Positions 22,630-32,354 of a DNA stretch of 64,000 bases are shown in pieces. Under the pieces are notes generated by a model. It saw nothing but the letters and a program-made list of their open reading frames with translations, did not search any database and was not told the DNA's origin. This stretch comes from Silurus meridionalis (lineage: Eukaryota > Chordata > Actinopteri > Siluriformes > Siluridae). Numbering within the stretch: the stretch's first letter is position 1; each line of letters starts with the position of its first letter. The stretch is from the NCBI RefSeq assembly GCF_014805685.1, contig NC_060892.1, positions 13,667,990 to 13,731,989 of the forward strand, written 5' to 3'. A program made the translations under genes and the position numbers.

Positions 22630-23134
22630 TACTTCCTGAAAAAATCTCACACTGTATATGGCGACTTTTCTTGTGGCCGGAATCAAACTTCGGTATAAAT
22701 ACAGTCTCTGTGTGGAATTCATATCAGGATTCCTCTAGCTTTTCTGACACTTTCACTACCCACAACATACCAGATGAAAAATATATATTAAAGATACTGA
22801 AATTGGTGCAATGTTCTACAACATGGAAAAGTACAGTTTGCTACCTTTGATTCTGAGAGGCAAGTGTTCCTTAATCATGCTCCTGGACATCTACCATCCT
22901 GCGGAATTCTGCTTCAGCCCAAATCTTTTACCAAATCTAACTAATTGACTGTAATAATTATCTATGTTAGACACATTCACATGGTTAGAAATAGAATCTT
23001 CAGGACGCCAGGAAAAGGGTTGGTGATCTTACTGTAAATGTAAACAACTACATGGTTAGTAAAAACATTCAATTCATACGAATCAGTAATTGAGCACAGC
23101 CTGCTCAGGATCATGCTAAACCCAGGTACAACCC

Positions 23135-23193
23135 CTTGATCACAAATGTTGAGCTTGATCACAAGTGTTGAGCTTGATCACAAGTGTTGAGCT
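23135..23193 (+). repeat. 19-bp minisatellite, three copies
   Basis: Three near-identical repeats of CTTGATCACAAGTGTTGAG immediately past the point where the tRNA array ends. Confidence 0.85.
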
Positions 23194-23204
23194 CAGTAGC
23201 TCCT

Positions 23205-23545
23205 ACTTTTATACCAAAGACTGTAGAAAGAACATTTACTTATAATCTTATACTCCTGTACTCATGTTAGTTCTCACTCTCCAGTGTTCTGTATTGTTGA
23301 AAGATTTATGTTCAAACTCTTGATGTCACCCAAATGAGGATGGTTCCCCTTTTGAGTCTGGTTCCTCTCAAGGTTTCTTCCTCATAACGTCTAAGGGAGT
23401 TTTTCCTTGCCACAGTCGCCATTACTTGCTCATCAGGATAAATGCACACCATTAACCTTGACTGTTGATTTCTTTAAAGCTGCTTTGAGACAATGTCTGT
23501 TGTGAAAAGCGCTAAAGAAATAAACTTGACTTGACGTGACTTGAG
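23205..23545 (+). mobile_element. LINE 3' tail (L2-like), truncated
   Basis: Contains the widely dispersed fish LINE 3' end: GAGTCTGGTTCCTCTCAAGG, TTTCTTCCTCATAACGTC, GGAGTTTTTCCTTGCCAC, GCTGCTTTGAGACAATGTC, AAGCGCTAAAGAAATAAAC, then a (TTGAC)n-like tail, as expected of L2-group elements. There is no coding part. Confidence 0.7.
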
Positions 23546-23593
23546 GCTCGAAATCACAACCTCACTTTACCTGTATTGCTATACAAGTCCCTC

Positions 23594-23598
<5 letters not shown>
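23543..23598 (-). pseudogene. tRNA-Ile-like relic, minus strand (right flank)
   Basis: Reverse-complement match to the tRNA 3' half and intron, sister of the relic at 2729-2790, running into the (GA)n tract. Confidence 0.5.

Positions 23599-23629
<31 letters not shown>
23596..23629. repeat. (GA)n microsatellite
   Basis: About 17 GA dinucleotides. Confidence 0.95.
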
Positions 23630-23630
<1 letters not shown>

Positions 23631-23658
23631 AGTGCCTTTGAACAGAATCTTAAACGAA

Positions 23659-26600
23659 TTTTAAAACAATCATCTCGGTATGTGGATTGTAAGAGATACT
23701 ATGAATAAGTGTCCATGGCATGCCATTCAGAATGTACTCCTTCCTCACACATGATTTTCCTGTGACTAGCATTGGGTCCACCCTAATAATGAGCAAGATA
23801 AAGAGATACTGGATATTTAATATATGCCTAATAAAAGGATCCAAGTGGAGTGTACATTATATGCTAATACAACATATGATTTACTTTAGATTGTAGTCAG
23901 AGAAGCATCTCTTGTGATCGCTGATGTTTCAGATCTTTGGGGTCCCGGCATGTTGTTGCAAAGACATTTATCAGACCCCAGCCATCAGAACAGCTTGTTT
24001 TTGGGATGTGTGGAATCCTAACCAATTCCGCACTGGAGCTCTGCCATGAAGCACTTGATACTGATCGATTGTCTGAGCTTTTCTGTGAGAAGAAAATGAG
24101 TGGTTTTTAAGTTTCCACATGAGAATGTGAGCAGCAAGTGTTTGTACGTTTTTTTTTTTTAAACAAGAAAAAAACAGCATTATTAAGGGTTAAACTGGTA
24201 CTCTCGAGCGCTTCCGCACGCACGTTAATGAACACTCTTAAACTGTTCACTAACCTGAAAATGTCACCTGAGGCAGCGAATTGAGAGTTACTTATATACC
24301 GCTACTTTTTATAGTAAAATATTATTTAAAATCTCATTAAGTATCATAACAAAAGGCAAAAAAGACAATGCGCAGTTGAATTCTCAATTGTAGTCAAAAA
24401 TGTTTCCTCGTGCTCTATAAAACCCCACTGCAGTCTCGTCCTTGTGGTAACCCTGCCATTAGGGAGGCACAAGCCAGCGCCGGTCCCAAGCCCCGATAAA
24501 TGGGGAGGGTTGCGTTAGGAAGAACATCCGGTGTAAAACTTGCCAAATCGAATATGCGGGTCACGATTAAGAATTTCATACCTGATCGGTTGAGGCCCAC
24601 CACAGGTATCGTTAGCCAACAGGGTACCAGTGAAAATTAGGCTACTGTTGGCCGAAGGAGGAGAAGGAGAGGAGGAAGACGTCTACAGAGACGGCAGAAA
24701 AAGGAGAAGTGTAGGAGAGTAAAGGTTAGGGTTGGTACTTTAAATGTTGCCACTATGACTGGTAAAGGGAGAGAGGTAGCTGATATGATGGAGAGGAGAA
24801 AGGTAGATATGTTGTGTGTTCAGGAGACCAAGTGGAAAGGGAGTAAGGCCAGGAACATTGGAGGTGGGTTTAAACTGTTCTATCATGGTGTGGCTGGAAA
24901 GAGATATGGTGTAGGTGTGATTCTGAAGGAAGAATACAGTAAGAGTGTAGTGGAGGTAAGGAGAGTTTCTGATAGGATGATGAACGTGAAGCTGGAAGTT
25001 GAAGGGTCATCATAAATGTCATCAGTGCCTATGCTCCACAAATCGGCTGTAAGATGGAGGAGAAGAAAAGATTCGAGAAGAATAGATGGTGTACCTAGAA
25101 ATGAATGATTGGTGATTGGGGCAGACTTTAATGGACATGTAGGTGAAGGGAACAGAGGTGATAGGGAGGTTATGGGTAGGTATGGCCTTAAGGAGAGGAA
25201 TGTGGAAGGGCAGATGGTGAAAGATTTTGCTAAAAGGATGGAAATGGCAGTGGTGAATACGTATTTTAAGAAGAAGAATAATCATAGGGTGATCATACAA
25301 GAGTGGAGGAAGGTGCACACAGGTGGACTATGTTCTATGTATGAAATGCAACCTAAAGGAGATTGGAGACTGTAAGGTGTTGCTAAGGGACAGTGTAGAT
25401 AGACAGCATTGGATGGTGGTCTTTAGGATGGTTTTGGAGGCAAAGAAGAAGAGGAGGAAAATGAGGACTGAAAGAAGAATAAGATGGTGGAAACTGAAGG
25501 GGGAAGACTGTAGTGTGAGGTTCAGGGAAGAGGTCAGACAGAGGCTCGGTGTTGGTGAAGAGGTGGGCAACTACTGCAGAAGTGATAAGGGAGGCAGCTA
25601 GAAAAGTATTTGGTTTGACATCTGGAAATAGAAAGGAAGACAAAGAAACGTGGTGGTGGAATGAGGAAGTGCGGGAGAGCATAAGGGAAAAAGGTTGGCG
25701 AAACAGAAGTTGGATCGACAGGGTGATGAGAAAAGTAGGCAGGAGTACAAGGTGATGCGGCAGCAGGTAAAGAGGATGTGGCGAAAGTAAAGGAAAAGGC
25801 ATATAAGGAGCTGTATGAGAGGTTGAACACTAAGGAAGGAGAAAAGTATTTGTACTGATTGGTCAGGCAGAGAGACCAAGCTGGGAAGGATGTACTGAAA
25901 GTTAGAGCAATAAAGGATGGAGATGGAAAGTGTTGACTAGTGCAAACTAGTGTGTTGAGAAGGTGGAGGGAGTATTTTGAGCAGCTGATGAACGAGGAAA
26001 ATGAGAGAGAGAGAGAAGGTTGGATGATATGGAGTTAGTAAAGCAGGAAGTGGATAGGATTAGTAAGGAGGAAGTGAGAGCAGAGATTAAGAGGATGAAG
26101 AGTGGAAAGTCGGTTGGACCAGATAACATACTGGTAGAAGCATGAAGATGTTTAGGAGAGATGGCAGTGGAGTTTTTAACCAGATTGTTTAACAAGATTC
26201 TGGAGGGTGAGAGGATGCATGAGGAATGGAAAAGGAGTGTGCTGGTACCGATCTTTTAGCATAAGGGAGATCTCCAGACCTGCAGTAACTTCAGGGGAAT
26301 AAAGTTGATCAGTCACACCATGAAGTTATGGATAAGAGCAGTGGAAGCTAGGCTGAGAGAAGAGATGACCATCTGTGAGCAACAGTATGGTTTCATGCCG
26401 AGAAAGAGCACCACAGATGCCTTATTTGCTTTAAGGATGTTGATGGAGAAGTATAGAGAAGGACAGAAGTGACAGAGTTGTGTTATTGTATGAGGAAGTC
26501 AGGTGTGTCAGAGAAGTATGTGAGGGTGGTGCAGGACATGTATGAGGACAATGTGACAGCAGGTTCAAGGTGAAGGTTGGACTGCATCAAGGATCGGCCC

Positions 26601-27898
26601 TGAGCTCTTTTCTGTTTGCAATGGTGATGGACAGGTTGACAGCAGGGTGGAGTGGGTGGAGAAGAGTGACAGGAGTGATTTGTGATAGAAGGGTATCTGT
26701 AAGAATGAAAGGGAATGTTTATAGGACTGGGGTGAGACCTGCGATGTTGTATGGATTAAAGACAGTGGCGTTGTGAGACCTGCGATGTTGTATGGATTAA
26801 AGACAGTGGCATTGAGTTTCGTTGGGAGTGACGAGGATGGACAAAATTAGAAATGAGTTTATTAGAGGGACAGTGCATGTAGGACGTTTTAGTGACAAGG
26901 CGAGAGAGGCGAGATTGAGATGGTTTGGACATGTGCAGAGGAGGGACATGAGTTATATTGGTAGGAGAATGCTGAGGATGGAGCCACCAGGAAGGAGGAA
27001 AAGAGGAAGGCCAAGGAGGAGGTTCATGGATGTGGTGAGGGAAGACATGCAGGTAGTTAGTGTAAAAGAGGCAGATGTAGAGGACAGGGTGGTATGGAGA
27101 CGGATGATCCGCTGTGGCGACCCCTAATGAGAGCAGCCGAAAAAAGAAGAAGAAGAAGTGTCATCCTTGTGGTGTAGACTTTACGGAATTACCAAGAAAT
27201 TTGGGACAGGGCCCAACCTGAAGGACACTGAATTGCAGGTTTATTTCTAAAAGCATTTTCTAGATAATCTGTAGATACCTGGTGACAACTGGCTGGGCCC
27301 GTCCTTGTCCCTGTCCTCAAAGAAAGTGTTAGTTTTTATGATTATGAAATGAAAATAAATAAATTAATAAATAAATAAATCATTATAAATCCCTGTCTCA
27401 AAGTCATTAGGGTTAAAAAAAAATGTATGACACAATACTTCCAGCAGAGGATGCCATAACACTGTTGAATAGCCTAACAGTTATTTAACTAATCATATTG
27501 AGGGATAAAGTTACACTCCACAGAAATGTGTTCATTGTAGTATAATCAGATTCTTGTGTCAATTTTAAATGAGTCAAAATTCAATTATATGTCTGTAAAA
27601 TAAAGTCAAGTGGGTTTCTAGTACTTTTACCCATGCAGCTGGTACAGTAGACAGGGAACTGTGGTGGTGGGCCATGAATTTTACACCTTTAGTGGTTTCC
27701 TACCTGAATCAATCCACTGCTTAATACTATTATTATTATGCCATGAGTATTGAAACAATATTATACAGAAACACAGTATTACAAAGAGTCGTGAGAAAGC
27801 TATCTCATAGAGGTTGAATGCCATTAATAAAGCAAGAAACCCATTTAACACAATTCATCAAGTCTTCTTTCACTGTAGCCACAGCTACAACACACGCA
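23659..27898. repeat. Right copy of the flank duplication bracketing the tRNA array
   Basis: Paralogue of 3,181-4,512. Its larger size comes from the RTE LINE at 24,449-27,160, a roughly 200-bp block at about 24,146-24,345 absent from the left copy, and about 60 bp near 27,180-27,250 deleted from the left copy. Homology ends at AACACACGC (27,898). Confidence 0.85.
24449..27160 (+). mobile_element. RTE-clade LINE, full-length-like but dead, with target-site duplications
   Basis: Bounded by 13-bp direct repeats with one mismatch (TCGTCCTTGTGGT at 24,436 and TCATCCTTGTGGT at 27,161). Apurinic-type endonuclease motifs are readable in broken frames: VGTLNVATMTGKGREVADMM and CVQETKWKGSKA (from 24,730) and VIGADFNGHVGEG (from 25,109). 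Reverse-transcriptase text includes GLHQGSALSSFLFAMVMDRL (26,570), but the catalytic YADD segment after it is deleted. The C-terminal region (26,822-27,127) is intact in one frame, with RWFGHVQRRD and [12 protein letters not shown]. It ends GTGGCGACCCCTAATGAGAG then (GAA)n. Several frameshifts and stops make it inactive, and a 42-bp internal tandem duplication lies at about 26,733-26,815. Confidence 0.9.
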
Positions 27899-28369
27899 TC
27901 CATTGTCTTCAGCAAAAGCATCAATATTAACCTCATAAAATGAGCTTGGGTTTTCCTTCCATTTTTGTGTATTTTTTCCATGTGTTACAGTTTTCCTGTG
28001 GATTTGAAATACGGGCAAATTGTTTTTAACTGGTTTGGCTGATCTATTTTCTCAAAGTCCAGCTTGTCTTGATTTATCTGTCTTGTATCTGTGAAAAATA
28101 AATGTCTACTCTGACAGCGAATGTGGAATAAAAAAACAGCTATTTAATCCACAAAATATATATGAGATTTTTGCCGATTCCTACAGATATGGCTTGCGAG
28201 CTCTCACTAGTGTGCTCTCTGACAATCAAAGGACATGAAAATGCAGACATGTTTGAATGCCTTCTATTTGATTGGTTAAAGCATTAGCTTCAAGTCACAT
28301 GAATTGTGAGCTACAGAACATCTGCCAAATGGTTCTATTTCCTCTTCTTCCTGTTTCTTCTTCTTCTTA
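27899..28369. other. Intergenic, nothing recognised
   Basis: AT-rich sequence beyond the flank duplication. I see no conserved coding frame, RNA gene or named repeat. Confidence 0.4.
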
Positions 28370-28472
28370 TTTTTCTTCTCCTTTCGCCTTCTCCCATTAG
28401 GGGTCGTCACAGCGGATCATCCATCTCCAAACCCACCTCTACATCTGCCTCTTTCAAACCGACTACCTTCTT
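28370..28472 (-). mobile_element. RTE LINE 3' end fragment
   Basis: The antisense of the RTE tail: TTCTTCTTCTT, then GCCTTCTCCCATTAGGGGTC, GTCACAGCGGATCATCC, then CCACCTCTACATCTGCCTC. About 100 bp. Confidence 0.8.
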
Positions 28473-28779
28473 TATGCTTGCAAAATATCGATTTGTAGTT
28501 ATGACAAATAATTACAGCTGAGGGCGCTATTATCACTGTTTCGTAGGCATAACAGGTAAGCTATCTGTAATTGTGTAATGCTTTATTATAATTGTGGTTG
28601 TACTTTTCTTAATTGTCTGACCCTGCAGTACACCTTGTTTGCTCATGTGTGTTGCCACAATGCTACATTAATGCCAGACCTACTGCATAATTATATAATT
28701 AACCTCTTTATTTTAAGATCACTTGAAACAGAAGAGCTTAAGCACTGAGCTGTTTTAATTTAACGCAGTAGTGACATCC

Positions 28780-28990
28780 AGTGTTTACATCGGGAACTGA
28801 CATCTTTAGGTTCATTAAGTGCTTAATCCTGGTCAGGGTCATGGTGGATCCGAAACTTATTTAAAATTTATGGTACACTTTGCTTGACGCGGGAATGCGA
28901 GAAAACAGACAGGATGCCAGTCCACCGAAGAAGACCATACACACATTTACCCACTAATTTATCCGGGTTTTGGACCGGCCCTAAGAGTGC
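28780..28990 (+). repeat. Dispersed fish repeat fragment
   Basis: Contains the common teleost wording TAATCCTGGTCAGGGTC, GGTGGATCC, GATGCCAGTCCACC, ACACACATTTACCCACTAA. Degenerate relatives occur at 53,440-53,650 and 53,745-54,020. I do not assign a family name. Confidence 0.6.
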
Positions 28991-29059
28991 ACTGGCTTGT
29001 GCAACCCTAATACAAGAGCCAAATTGTGATGGCTAATGGCTTGTGGGGTGTTTTGTTCT

Positions 29060-29409
29060 ATTAAAAGTGGTCCAAGAAAGGAACAGTGGGGAACCGTCAA
29101 AAAGGTAATTGGCGGCTAAGGCTTACTCTGCACTAGAATGCAATATTAGAATAAAAGCAGTGTGATGCTTTGGGCAATGTTCTGCTGAGAAACTTTGGGT
29201 CCGGCCGTCCATGTGGATGTTACATTAACATGTACCACCTACCTAAGCATTGTTGCAGACCATGTACATGTACTTTTATGGAAATGGTATTTCCTAATGG
29301 CTATAGCCTCTTTCAGCAAGATAATGCGCCATCCCACAAAGCAAAAATGGTCCAGGAATGGTTTGAGGAGCACAACAACGCGTTTGTGCATCTGTGGCAT
29401 GTGCTAGAC
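29060..29409 (+). mobile_element. Tc1-like transposon, left fragment
   Basis: Contains a broken DDE transposase of Tc1 type: FQQDNAPSHKAKMVQEWFEE is readable at 29,311-29,370, where the D of QQDNAP is the second catalytic Asp of the family. Upstream GGAACAGTGGGGAACCG and GGCGGCTAAGGCT match the same fish element. It is interrupted at 29,409 and continues at 30,647. Confidence 0.8.
29402..29409 (+). repeat. 8-bp target-site duplication, left (TGCTAGAC)
   Basis: Matches 30,639-30,646 exactly. Eight bp is the hAT target duplication length. Confidence 0.85.
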
Positions 29410-30194
29410 CAGGGGTGGGCAAATAATTTTTACAAGGGGCCACATGAGAAACCTGAATTGTGTCAGAGGGCCACACCAACGATAACTTGAACTTAATTCT
29501 ACTCAACTTTCTTCCATTGTAAAATGCACTAAATTATATATTTTGAATAGCTGGTACTGATAATCAGAAGAATAAAACTATTCTGTAAATATTTATATTA
29601 GGCAGTGTGAAATTGTGATGTATAGGTCAAATAAGAAAACAAAAACAATTATAAGAGTCCAATAAGCATTTCTTAATAAACTCTCCGTCAGATAACGGCT
29701 TACTTTTTCTGCCGATTTTGTGAGAAATGACATAACTTGTCCTGACGGCTGCATCTCTGCGGGTGTGAAGTTTTGTAAAAAGTCCTTGTTGGGTTTGCAG
29801 TTTTGCTAGCAACGCATCATACGCGCTCGCTTTTCATTAGACAGATTTCTTTATTTATCCTCTTGCTTGGTCGTGTAGTGGCGATTCAAATTATTATCCT
29901 TTAACACAGCGACCTGTGTACCACAGAGTAAGCACACGGCTTTACCTTTAATTTCTGTAAAGAAACACTTGGCAGTCCATGTCTTGTTAAAAAAACACGG
30001 CATTCGTTATCAACTTTTCTTTTCTTAGCGTAAGCCGAACATCCTGAGGGTAACCTGGCTAGCGTCACTTGTCGCTGTTCACCTTCACTCACAGCTCACG
30101 CACGCACATACGCAGATATTATATTATATTATAATAATTATTATTTTCGGGATCTACAGGGAATGTTTCGCGATCGACGGGTTGGTGACCACTG
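29410..30194 (-). mobile_element. hAT element with GTF2IRD2/Charlie-like transposase remnant
   Basis: The left tip is CAGGGGTGGGCAAA; the right tip read inward is CAGTGGTCACCAACCC, an imperfect terminal repeat. The minus strand encodes broken transposase N-terminal text: a KKRKVDNECRVF segment (within 29,901-30,092), then LLAKLQTQQGLFTKLHTRRD and SYVISHKIGRKSKPLSDGEF (29,627-29,812), wording shared with GTF2IRD2-type domesticated hAT transposases. Frameshifted and lacking the catalytic C-terminal part. Confidence 0.75.
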
Positions 30195-30638
30195 ATCTAA
30201 GGCAATGAATTCCATAATTGTTTGTGTTATGCCTTGGCACTATCACTGGAAAACTTTCTTGCCTTTACAAAAACGTCTGCTACAGATGTGCTCGGATTGA
30301 CTTTTCTTTTCTGCGCCGCATTCTTCTCACATTTAGAATGGCAATCAGGATGGTTGGATTTTAGGTGATAAATTAAACCCGACGTGGAGAAACTCTTTGC
30401 AGATACAAACCCAATTGAAATTTTAACTTTGCATGTTTTGCAAATTGCTATCCGTGGGTCTTTCTCCGAGATATTGAAATAAGTCCACACCGCAGACATG
30501 TTGGCTCTTATCCAGATAACCGTGTGCTGGCTGCGCTTTTTAATTGTGTCATTACAATTGTGTTTTGGCCGTGTTGTTTTAGTGATCTAGGTATTTCAGT
30601 CGAAAATCTTTGGTGGCCGAATTTTTGGTGCATGTCTG
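30195..30638 (-). mobile_element. hAT element, N-terminal BED-finger fragment
   Basis: The minus-strand frame 30,499-30,227 encodes a BED zinc finger: W-x-Y-F near the start, CKTCKVKIS, then HLKSNHPDCH with the C2H2-type spacing, then KRKVNPSTSVADVFVKARKF, as in ZBED-type hAT transposases. Only the first 90 residues remain. The right tip (read inward CAGACATGCACC, followed by AAAATTCGGCC) is a familiar hAT end and abuts the TGCTAGAC duplication. The left end is replaced by the neighbouring hAT at 30,194. Confidence 0.75.
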
Positions 30639-30646
30639 TGCTAGAC
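30639..30646 (+). repeat. 8-bp target-site duplication, right (TGCTAGAC)
   Basis: Partner of 29,402-29,409. The Tc1-like sequence resumes immediately with AAACAAGTCTGATCC. Confidence 0.85.
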
Positions 30647-30835
30647 AAACAAGTCTGATCCGGACTGAACTGGAAACCTGCAGGACTTAAATGATCTGCT
30701 GCTAAAATCTTGGTGCCACATACCACAGCACACCTTTAGGGGTCTAGTGAAGTCCATGCCTTGTCAGGTCAGGGCTGTTTTAGCAGTAAAAGGGGCGAAC
30801 ACAATACAAGACAGGTGGTCATAACATTATGCCTG
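30647..30835 (+). mobile_element. Tc1-like transposon, right fragment
   Basis: Continues the element broken at 29,409: GGACTTAAATGATCTGCTGC, CTTGGTGCCACATACCACAG, then GGTGGTCATAACATTATGCC near the 3' end. Confidence 0.8.
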
Positions 30836-30839
30836 ATCT

Positions 30840-30995
30840 CTCACCGCTGCAGCCCGGGTTCGATCCCTGGTCAAGGAACCAACCCCAGCCACTTTCAGTG
30901 CCGGTCCCAAGCATCCAGCGTAAAAACGTGCCAAATCAAACGTGCGGAGGATCCACTGTGGCGACCCCTAACGGGAGAAGCCGAAAAAAAGTGTA
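30840..30995 (+). mobile_element. RTE-derived short element (head plus tail)
   Basis: Joins a CGGGTTCGATCCCTGGTC box-B-like motif and RTE 5' text (GTGCCGGTCCCAAGC, GCGTAAAAACGTGCCAAATC) directly to the RTE 3' end (GTGGCGACCCCTAACGGGAG, AAGCCGAAAA). This looks like a non-autonomous partner or deletion derivative of the RTE family at 24,449. Confidence 0.65.
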
Positions 30996-32109
30996 TATTC
31001 AAATACATCAATTGGTCAAGAAAATCACTTTAATTTGGCAGGCTAATTGAAATGATCATGTTTTGACGCTCTCAAACATTTAGCTACATATTTCCGTAGT
31101 TGGAATTGCTGGGGTTTCAGGTACAAACTATTTTTCACGTCATGAATTTTGACAACAGTTAACATTCAAGATAAACACATTCACTTTCTTTATTTCTCCA
31201 CAATGACAGATTCACATTTATATAAAATATTCTCATAGTCTTTATCTGTATTTGTGCATACAAAATGTTATTCACAGCAATTATACTTGACAGAAAAAAA
31301 ACACAACCAATGTGTTACTCTCTAGTGCAGAATTAGTGCTTAGTGCAAACTTTATGTTTAGTGCAGTAATCATTTGCATTTGAAATAGAAATGCCGAATT
31401 TAGTTATAGCTGCAAAAAGTTTATTATTCATTAATTATTTATTTATTTATTACTTTTTTTGCACATTTGATCTCTTGTTTCTAAATGACATGTTACAACT
31501 GTAGTCAGGATGTAAATCATGGCTGGGATTTTTCAGCATTATTTATCACAGATAAAAGAGTCTCAGTTCCCTGCCATGTGAGGACACGAGTGAATTGGGT
31601 TTGTAAGGCAATACATCTCATCATAGTTTAGAAATAACAATATTTTTAAGTAATTCCACGAGTGCAGTGCTATTCATCCCCTAAAGTTTTTGTCATTTTG
31701 CAACATTGAGTTTAAGAAAACATTAAACCATTTAAAAGATGTGTTGTACACTGTCATTTTATAGAGTGTAGTAGGTGTCATTTTGCTCTTAAATAGGCAC
31801 AAGGGTTGAGTTTTTAGCATGGGACAAGCAAATACACATAATAGGATTAAATTACTTCTAACAATGATATAAAAAAATGTACTTTCGGTCTGCAATCTGG
31901 GGAAGAGAACTGTACTTTTTTTTTTTTATTAATATCATTGGATAATTGGGAATAAAGAAAAAAGAATGAGAGAATGTATTTTCCTTCCTATTATTGAAAT
32001 GTTCCATATTTATATATTATATTTATATAAATATATAAATATAAATATAAATCTTATATAGGGGGGTTCAGGTAACTAAAATGTAACTGAAATAAAATGG
32101 CAGTATATA

Positions 32110-32191
<82 letters not shown>

Positions 32192-32354
32192 CTAAACAAA
32201 CACAATATTATGTATTATAATAGTACAAAATATAATTGTATTATAATAAGCAAAATGACACCCAAATCATGTAATCACCCTGTTATCTGCTTAGTTAAGA
32301 CTGATTTAAAGACTTATTTGGATATGCTTCAGTGATTCCAAGCCCTCTTGACAC
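30996..32354. other. Intergenic, downstream of cdhr5
   Basis: AT-rich. A possible cdhr5 poly(A) signal on the minus strand (TTTATT on the plus strand at 31,925-31,930) lies 425 nt past the stop codon. Otherwise only homopolymers, TATA-rich tracts and the (AT)n at 32,112 are visible. Confidence 0.4.
32112..32189. repeat. (AT)n microsatellite in the cdhr5 3' flank
   Basis: About 39 AT dinucleotides, roughly 165 bp past the cdhr5 stop and so perhaps within the 3' UTR. Confidence 0.95.

Larger units (their letters stand above)
7399..23131 (+). repeat. Tandem array of 12 tRNA-Ile(UAU) repeat units (A and B types)
   Basis: Unit starts, taken at the first base of each tRNA, are 7399 A, 8642 B, 9990 A, 11236 B, 12583 A, 13827 B, 15172 B, 16515 B, 17860 A, 19099 B, 20444 B and 21791 B/A hybrid. 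A units are 1239-1246 bp and B units 1343-1348 bp. Diagnostic differences are CAATTGTGTCCTGTTCATC (A) versus AATAAGTGTCAACGG (B) after the tRNA, and TGCCTATAACCAAAG (A) versus TGTTTATAATCAAAG (B) before the second tRNA-like relic. Sequence within each type is nearly identical. The array stops at 23,131 just where the next tRNA would begin. Short minus-strand ORFs recurring in every unit are non-coding by-products of the repetition. Confidence 0.95.
21791..23131 (+). repeat. Recombinant B/A terminal unit of the array
   Basis: From its tRNA to about 22,418 the unit carries B markers (AATAAGTGTCAACGG, TAATATGGAACAAG, GCCACATGGGACT). From about 22,420 it carries A markers (CAACTTTGG, GCCTATAACCAAAG, the A-type relic at 22,540), with a single B-type base (TTTGATG) left inside the switch at about 22,428. 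This is the signature of unequal crossing-over or gene conversion. Confidence 0.85.

Noticed and set aside
7399..23131. CRISPR-like or satellite array
   Set aside because: Units are over 1.2 kb and contain tRNA genes with Pol III signals; vertebrate genome context. Not a CRISPR and not a simple satellite.
25022..25879. Overlapping minus-strand frames of 80-139 codons
   Set aside because: Antisense of the purine-rich RTE LINE coding strand, which lacks stops for compositional reasons.
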